From Flavobacteriales bacterium (GTDB taxonomy: Bacteria > Bacteroidota > Bacteroidia > JANQJC01), in assembly GCA_028281825.1 (NCBI GenBank), contig JANQJC010000050.1:1-64000 (forward strand): DNA of 64,000 bases, given 5' to 3'. The stretch's first letter is position 1. Each line of letters starts with the position of its first letter. The notes beneath the pieces were generated by a model, which was given only the letters and a program-made list of their open reading frames with translations, was not told where the DNA came from and did not search any database. Below are positions 59,851 to 64,000 of this stretch, piece by piece. Both the position numbers and the translations under genes were made by a program.

Positions 59851-60935
59851 GCAGCAAAGGAAAAGTATTAGTAGCTATGAGTGGTGGGCTTGATAGCTCT
59901 GTGGTGGCTATGATGCTGCACGAGCAGGGTTATGAGGTGATTGGCATTACTATGAAAACATGGGATTATGCTACTGCTGGCGGAAACAAAAAAACCACTG
60001 GCTGTTGTAGCTTAGATGACATTAATGATGCCCGCCAAATGGCTGTGACCTTAGGTTTTCCACATTACATTCTTGATATAAGAAATGAGTTTGGGGATTA
60101 CATTATCGACAACTTTGTAGAAGAGTATATAGCAGGACGCACGCCTAATCCATGTGTTTTATGCAACACCCATATCAAATGGGAAGCGTTGCTAAAAAGG
60201 GCTGACAAGCTAGGCTGCGAATTTATTGCTACAGGGCATTATGCTCAGGTAAGAAAAGAAAATGGCAGATACATAGTCTCTAAAGGCTTGGATGAAGCTA
60301 AAGACCAATCCTATGTACTTTGGGGGTTGAGCCAGGAAAGCCTTGCGAGAACTATTTTCCCATTAGGCAAATACCGCAAAAGTGAAATAAGGGATATGGC
60401 ATTGAAAAGCGGATTTGAGGAAATAGCCAAGAAAAGTGAAAGCTATGAGATATGCTTCGTACCTGATAATGACTACCGTAGCTTTTTGAAACGAAGGGTA
60501 GATGGATTGGAAGAAAAAGTGAAAGGCGGAAAATTTGTTACTACTGACGGTGAAGTGTTGGGTGAGCATGAGGGGTATCCTTTTTATACTGTAGGTCAAC
60601 GAAAGGGTTTGAATGTAGCTGTTGGACATCCACTATTTGTGACTAAAATTGAACCTGAAACAAATACAGTTGTTTTGGGTACAAAGGAAGAGCTTAATCG
60701 CCACGAGATGAAGGTTCGTGATGTGAACCTGATTAAATACAATGAGTTACCAAATGATATGGAAGCTCTGACAAAAATCAGGTATAAACATGCAGGGGCT
60801 ATGAGCAGGTTAAATATGCAAGGAGATAAAGTGAAGGTTGAGTTTTACGAAAATGTATCAGCAATTGCGCCCGGGCAATCAGCAGTATTTTATGAAGGTA
60901 ATGACTTGATTGGCGGTGGCTTTATTGAAAGATAA
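59847..60935 (+). CDS. mnmA: tRNA-specific 2-thiouridylase MnmA
   Basis: A 362-aa PP-loop ATP pyrophosphatase that adds sulfur to C2 of wobble uridine 34 in tRNA-Lys, -Glu and -Gln. The P loop is AMSGGLDSSVVAMM, and the two catalytic cysteines are Cys103 in NPCVLCN and Cys203 in YEICFVPD. The C-terminal part (FYTVGQRKGLNVAVGHPLFV, IAPGQSAVFYEGNDLIGGG) is the usual beta barrel. The start overlaps the MORN gene by 4 nt. It supplies the 2-thio group of the nucleoside completed by MnmD upstream. Confidence 0.97.
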   Translation: MSSKGKVLVAMSGGLDSSVVAMMLHEQGYEVIGITMKTWDYATAGGNKKTTGCCSLDDINDARQMAVTLGFPHYILDIRNEFGDYIIDNFVEEYIAGRTPNPCVLCNTHIKWEALLKRADKLGCEFIATGHYAQVRKENGRYIVSKGLDEAKDQSYVLWGLSQESLARTIFPLGKYRKSEIRDMALKSGFEEIAKKSESYEICFVPDNDYRSFLKRRVDGLEEKVKGGKFVTTDGEVLGEHEGYPFYTVGQRKGLNVAVGHPLFVTKIEPETNTVVLGTKEELNRHEMKVRDVNLIKYNELPNDMEALTKIRYKHAGAMSRLNMQGDKVKVEFYENVSAIAPGQSAVFYEGNDLIGGGFIER

Positions 60936-60939
60936 TAAA

Positions 60940-61626
60940 ATGAATAAAATATTGAAATACAGATTTTTATATTTATTTATATTAACTGTTACTTTATTTT
61001 ACTCATCTTGTAAAGAAGAGATACTTGACCCACCCTTTTTAGGCTATGAATACTTCCCTAATGAAGCTGGTATTTGGGTTGAGTATCAGGTTGATTCTAT
61101 CAGGTATGATGACCAGTTTGGGCACGATACTTTTAATTTTGAGCTGAGGGAAACTATCGAATCAAAATTTGTTGACAATGAAGGTAGGGATGCTCAAAGA
61201 ATAGAAAGATACAAAAGAGGTGATTCGACGGCCAATTGGCAAATAAAGGATGTGTGGTATGCCAATCTGACCAGCACCACTGCTGAAAAAGTGGAAGAAA
61301 ATGTAAGATTTGTGAAGCTTAACTTCCCCTTGAAGCTGGATAGACCTTGGGATGGAAACATTTATAATACCCTGGATGAGCAGGAATATGAGATTATCGA
61401 ACTCAATGAGCCATACTCCATCAACGGAATGAACTTTGACAGTACTGTTACTGTTTTGCACATTGAGTTTATCACACTTGTTTCGGAAGATTATTCAATT
61501 GAGGTGTATGCTAAGGGCGTAGGTTTGATACATAAAAAGTTTATTTCAACGGTACTTGATCAAAATACTGGGCTTATTAAGACTGGTATAGAGTTTGAGT
61601 ACATTATTACTGGTTATGGTTCGTAA
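60940..61626 (+). CDS. Lipoprotein, function unknown
   Basis: About 228 residues from the ATG at 60940, 4 nt after mnmA, with a lipoprotein signal (YLFILTVTLFYSSC). The opening DPPFLGYEYFPNEAGIWVEY and the all-beta character (EYEIIELNEPYSINGMNFD, IEVYAKGVGLIHKKFIS) match a hypothetical lipoprotein type common in Bacteroidota. The longer frame to 60910 lies within mnmA. Its end overlaps the start of the subtilase gene by 11 nt, so the four genes from 58852 form one operon. Confidence 0.78.
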   Translation: MNKILKYRFLYLFILTVTLFYSSCKEEILDPPFLGYEYFPNEAGIWVEYQVDSIRYDDQFGHDTFNFELRETIESKFVDNEGRDAQRIERYKRGDSTANWQIKDVWYANLTSTTAEKVEENVRFVKLNFPLKLDRPWDGNIYNTLDEQEYEIIELNEPYSINGMNFDSTVTVLHIEFITLVSEDYSIEVYAKGVGLIHKKFISTVLDQNTGLIKTGIEFEYIITGYGS

Positions 61627-63277
61627 TATTTGTCTGCTTTTATTTGTGCTATTTGGAGCTATAACTACCATTGCTCAGGAAAATACGAAAAAATACTGGA
61701 TACAATTTACCGATAAGGACAATAGCCCCTACTCTATCGAAACACCGGAAGACTTCCTTACTCAACGTGCGATTGATAGAAGACAAAAACAAGGAATAGA
61801 GATTAAGTGGAATGACTTGCCAGTAAACCCTTTTTATGTGGATAGTATTACTGATAAGGGTGCAAATGTGTTGTATCGCTCAAGGTGGTTTAATGGAGTA
61901 ACAATTGAAACAGACAGTATTACTCTTACCAAGATATTGGCACTACCCTTCGTAAATAATTACAAACCATTGACTAAAAAAACGCATCACCAAAGTACTT
62001 CTAAGTTTGATGACATTGGAATACCAAAGAACATTCCTGGAGAGCCAAAATTTGACCAGTCTGACTATGGAACCGCTCTTAATCAAATAGCCATGATTGG
62101 CGGCTTACCCTTACACGTCCAGGGAATGCGAGGAAACGGAATGGTAATAGCGGTGCTTGATGCAGGTTTTGAGAACATCAACAATATGAGTGTGTTCGAT
62201 AAGATGTTTCAACAAGGGAGGCTATTGGGAATGAGAGATTTTGTTTCAGGTGGAAGCAATGTAATTGGGCATCACAATCACGGGACTCATGTGCTTTCTA
62301 CCATGGCTGCCGACTTACCCGGACAAATGATTGGCACGGCTCCCGACGCATCTTATTGGTTGCTTCGCTCTGAAGAAGGTGGCTCTGAATTGATTATTGA
62401 GGAATACAACTGGGCCGCAGCAGCTGAATTCGCCGATAGTGTGGGTGCTGATATTATTAATTCATCTCTTGGGTATACGACGTTCGATGATACCACTCAA
62501 AATCACACTTATGCAGACATGGACGGCAACACCACCCCAGTTACCATTGCAGCTGACTTAGCTGCCAGCAAAGGTATGCTGGTTGTGACTAGCGCGGGCA
62601 ATAAAGGCTCGTCGCCCTGGTATTATATCAGTGCACCAGCAGATGGTGATAGTGTATTAGCTGTTGGAGCAGTGGATACTTTAGGTTTTTATGCAAGTTT
62701 TAGCTCACGGGGGCCATCCTATGACGGGCGCATTAAACCAAATGTGGCAGCTAAAGGTTATCAAACAACTATCTCATCTGCCTGGGATGGAAGCATTATT
62801 ACTGGCAATGGAACTTCGTTTTCTAGTCCTGTTATAGCAGGCATGTCTGCCTGTCTGTGGCAAGCCAACCCTGACATAACTAATATGGAGCTCTTTGATG
62901 CAATCCATCACAGTGCCAGTCAATATCACACACCAGATGACAAGCTAGGATTCGGCATCCCAAACTTCTCTACTGCCAATTTATACCTAAACAATATCCA
63001 AGTTGCTGATTATAATGACAGCCAGTTGGTGCATGTATCCCCTAACCCATTTAGCGACAGCTTCACCATGCATTTCTATTCAGCAACAGACCAATATGGC
63101 GTTTTTCAACTGAGTGACCTTACGGGCAAATTACTTCTGGAAGAAGTATGTGATATGCTAGGTGGCGCTTATTACCAAACAACTTTCGACGGTTTCCAGG
63201 GCTTAAACCAAGGTATCTACATTTTTGCGGTGAGAACCAATGAAAAAACTTACTACACCAAGTTGATGAAGAAGTAA
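61616..63277 (+). CDS. Subtilisin-like serine peptidase (S8) with T9SS sorting domain
   Basis: A 553-aa exported protease. After a signal peptide (VRNICLLLFVLFGAITTIAQ) and a propeptide region, the catalytic triad is Asp182 (AVLDAGFENI), His222 (HGTHVLSTMAAD) and Ser401 (GNGTSFSSPVIAG). SAGNKGSS holds the oxyanion Asn. The C-terminal ~85 residues are a T9SS type A domain (VHVSPNPFSDSFTM ... GIYIFAVRTNEKTYY). It would act on the surface or in the medium. The ATG at 61616 gives the right signal peptide; the upstream start would lengthen it without reason. Confidence 0.94.
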   Translation: MVRNICLLLFVLFGAITTIAQENTKKYWIQFTDKDNSPYSIETPEDFLTQRAIDRRQKQGIEIKWNDLPVNPFYVDSITDKGANVLYRSRWFNGVTIETDSITLTKILALPFVNNYKPLTKKTHHQSTSKFDDIGIPKNIPGEPKFDQSDYGTALNQIAMIGGLPLHVQGMRGNGMVIAVLDAGFENINNMSVFDKMFQQGRLLGMRDFVSGGSNVIGHHNHGTHVLSTMAADLPGQMIGTAPDASYWLLRSEEGGSELIIEEYNWAAAAEFADSVGADIINSSLGYTTFDDTTQNHTYADMDGNTTPVTIAADLAASKGMLVVTSAGNKGSSPWYYISAPADGDSVLAVGAVDTLGFYASFSSRGPSYDGRIKPNVAAKGYQTTISSAWDGSIITGNGTSFSSPVIAGMSACLWQANPDITNMELFDAIHHSASQYHTPDDKLGFGIPNFSTANLYLNNIQVADYNDSQLVHVSPNPFSDSFTMHFYSATDQYGVFQLSDLTGKLLLEEVCDMLGGAYYQTTFDGFQGLNQGIYIFAVRTNEKTYYTKLMKK

Positions 63278-63310
63278 TCTTTGCCGTAATTTACAACCAA
63301 ATACTTCACG

Positions 63311-64000
63311 ATGAAAAAAGTAACTGTACTTGGCGCTGGACTGGTTGGTGCCGTGATGGCTATTGATTTGAAAGATAGCTTTGAAGTGACCTCTGTTGAT
63401 GTGAGCGAGAAAGCACTTAAAAAACTTGCATCCCTTGGTATTAAGACCATTAAAGCCAATCTCTCAAAAGCCGATGAAATAAAACGACTTGTTGCTGATG
63501 CAGATATAGTAGTTGGCGCAGTACCCGGCTTTATGGGTTATAAGATGCTTCAAGCTGTAATTGAAGCAGGTAAAGACATCGTTGATATTTCCTTTTTTCC
63601 TGAAGACCCATTTATGTTGGATAAACTAGCTAAAGAAAGAGGAGTAACTGCGATTGTGGATTGTGGTGTAGCACCTGGCATGGGCAACATAATTCTGGGT
63701 TATCACAACCAGCGGATGAAAGTGAACGACTACAAATGCTTTGTAGGTGGATTGCCGCAAGTCCGTGAGTGGCCTTATGAGTACAAAGCGGTTTTCTCTC
63801 CAATTGACGTGATAGAAGAATACATTCGTCCTGCCAGATATATACAATCGGGTGAAGTTGTAACACGTGAAGCACTTAGCGACCCAGAACTTATCAACTT
63901 TGAGAAAGCAGGAACTTTAGAAGCTTTTAATACCGATGGGTTGCGCTCTTTGATAAAAACAATGGCTATCCCTAACATGATTGAGAAAACCATGCGCTAT
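63311..64000 (+). CDS. Saccharopine dehydrogenase-like protein, 3' end cut by window edge
   Basis: About 230 N-terminal residues of an NADP-dependent dehydrogenase of the saccharopine dehydrogenase (LYS9-like) type. The nucleotide-binding fingerprint is KKVTVLGAGLVGAVMAIDLK, followed by VGAVPGFMGYKMLQAVIEAG, DISFFPEDPFMLDKLAKERG and IVDCGVAPGMGNII. The type is widespread in Bacteroidota and may act in lysine catabolism or another reductive amination. The C-terminus lies beyond the right edge. Confidence 0.9.
   Translation, partial: MKKVTVLGAGLVGAVMAIDLKDSFEVTSVDVSEKALKKLASLGIKTIKANLSKADEIKRLVADADIVVGAVPGFMGYKMLQAVIEAGKDIVDISFFPEDPFMLDKLAKERGVTAIVDCGVAPGMGNIILGYHNQRMKVNDYKCFVGGLPQVREWPYEYKAVFSPIDVIEEYIRPARYIQSGEVVTREALSDPELINFEKAGTLEAFNTDGLRSLIKTMAIPNMIEKTMRY

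Noticed and set aside
1-64000. CRISPR arrays, tRNA or rRNA genes
   Set aside because: No regularly spaced repeats and no cloverleaf or rRNA-like sequence noticed on either strand, though no covariance search could be run.

Overview
This 64 kb window is a stretch of ordinary-looking chromosome from a member of the Bacteroidota (roughly 40 % G+C by eye). The evidence is consistent: seven predicted secreted proteins end in a type IX secretion system (T9SS) type A sorting domain. A GldN/PorN homologue is present, as are a SusC-like TonB-dependent receptor with a carboxypeptidase-like N-terminal domain and many small SPII lipoproteins. Many genes are preceded by the Bacteroidota -7 box TAnnTTTG rather than a sigma70 -10 box, and Shine-Dalgarno sequences are scarce. 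The genus cannot be told from the sequence. No tRNA, rRNA, CRISPR array, intact insertion sequence or prophage was seen.

Layout. 1-6.5 kb: the 5' part of thrS, a SnoaL-like protein divergent from a TetR regulator with two visible operator-like palindromes, an orphan phage-replication-like gene, a membrane PAS histidine kinase and a VOC protein. 6.5-15 kb: a TonB-dependent receptor, a lone gldN flanked by two paralogous tail-anchored winged-helix-like small proteins, a two-PDZ T9SS cargo, a secreted protein of possible caspase fold and a 52-aa secreted peptide. 15-19 kb: a TPR-like protein, then a divergent PanB homologue followed by two small paralogous proteins resembling the N-terminal domain of IS5/IS1182 transposases. 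A shared direct-repeat element lies upstream of both units. 19-24 kb: a pentaheme T9SS cytochrome and small proteins. 23-27.6 kb: the phenylacetyl-CoA epoxidase genes, paaE divergent from paaABCD. 27.6-36 kb: lipoproteins, an MpaB-like oxygenase, a DEAD-box helicase, and an operon of a methyltransferase, an M48 protease, a sterol-desaturase-like enzyme and an RsmF-like rRNA methyltransferase. 36-41 kb: T9SS cargo, including two tandem paralogues that join a c-type cytochrome domain (CX3CH haem site) to a type II copper monooxygenase (PHM-like) core. 41-50 kb: pirin, YceI, a class III aminotransferase, a CoA-binding protein, a 1238-aa peptidase-S74 surface protein and a second TPR-like protein. 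50-57 kb: a bacillosamine-type aminotransferase and sugar transferase pair, and small membrane proteins. 57-64 kb: a sorting-domain-only protein, MnmD and MnmA (wobble-U34 modification), a MORN-repeat protein, a T9SS subtilase and the start of a saccharopine-dehydrogenase-like gene cut by the window edge.

How they fit together. The recurring theme is the cell surface: GldN is part of the T9SS machine that would export the pentaheme cytochrome, the two haem/copper proteins, the PDZ protein and the subtilase. The bacillosamine-type pair could contribute to surface glycan. The two most unusual loci are the tandem haem-copper cargo genes (37.1-40.7 kb) and the PanB-like gene (Mg-ligand Asp replaced by Ala) with its two transposase-domain-like partners (17.1-18.9 kb).
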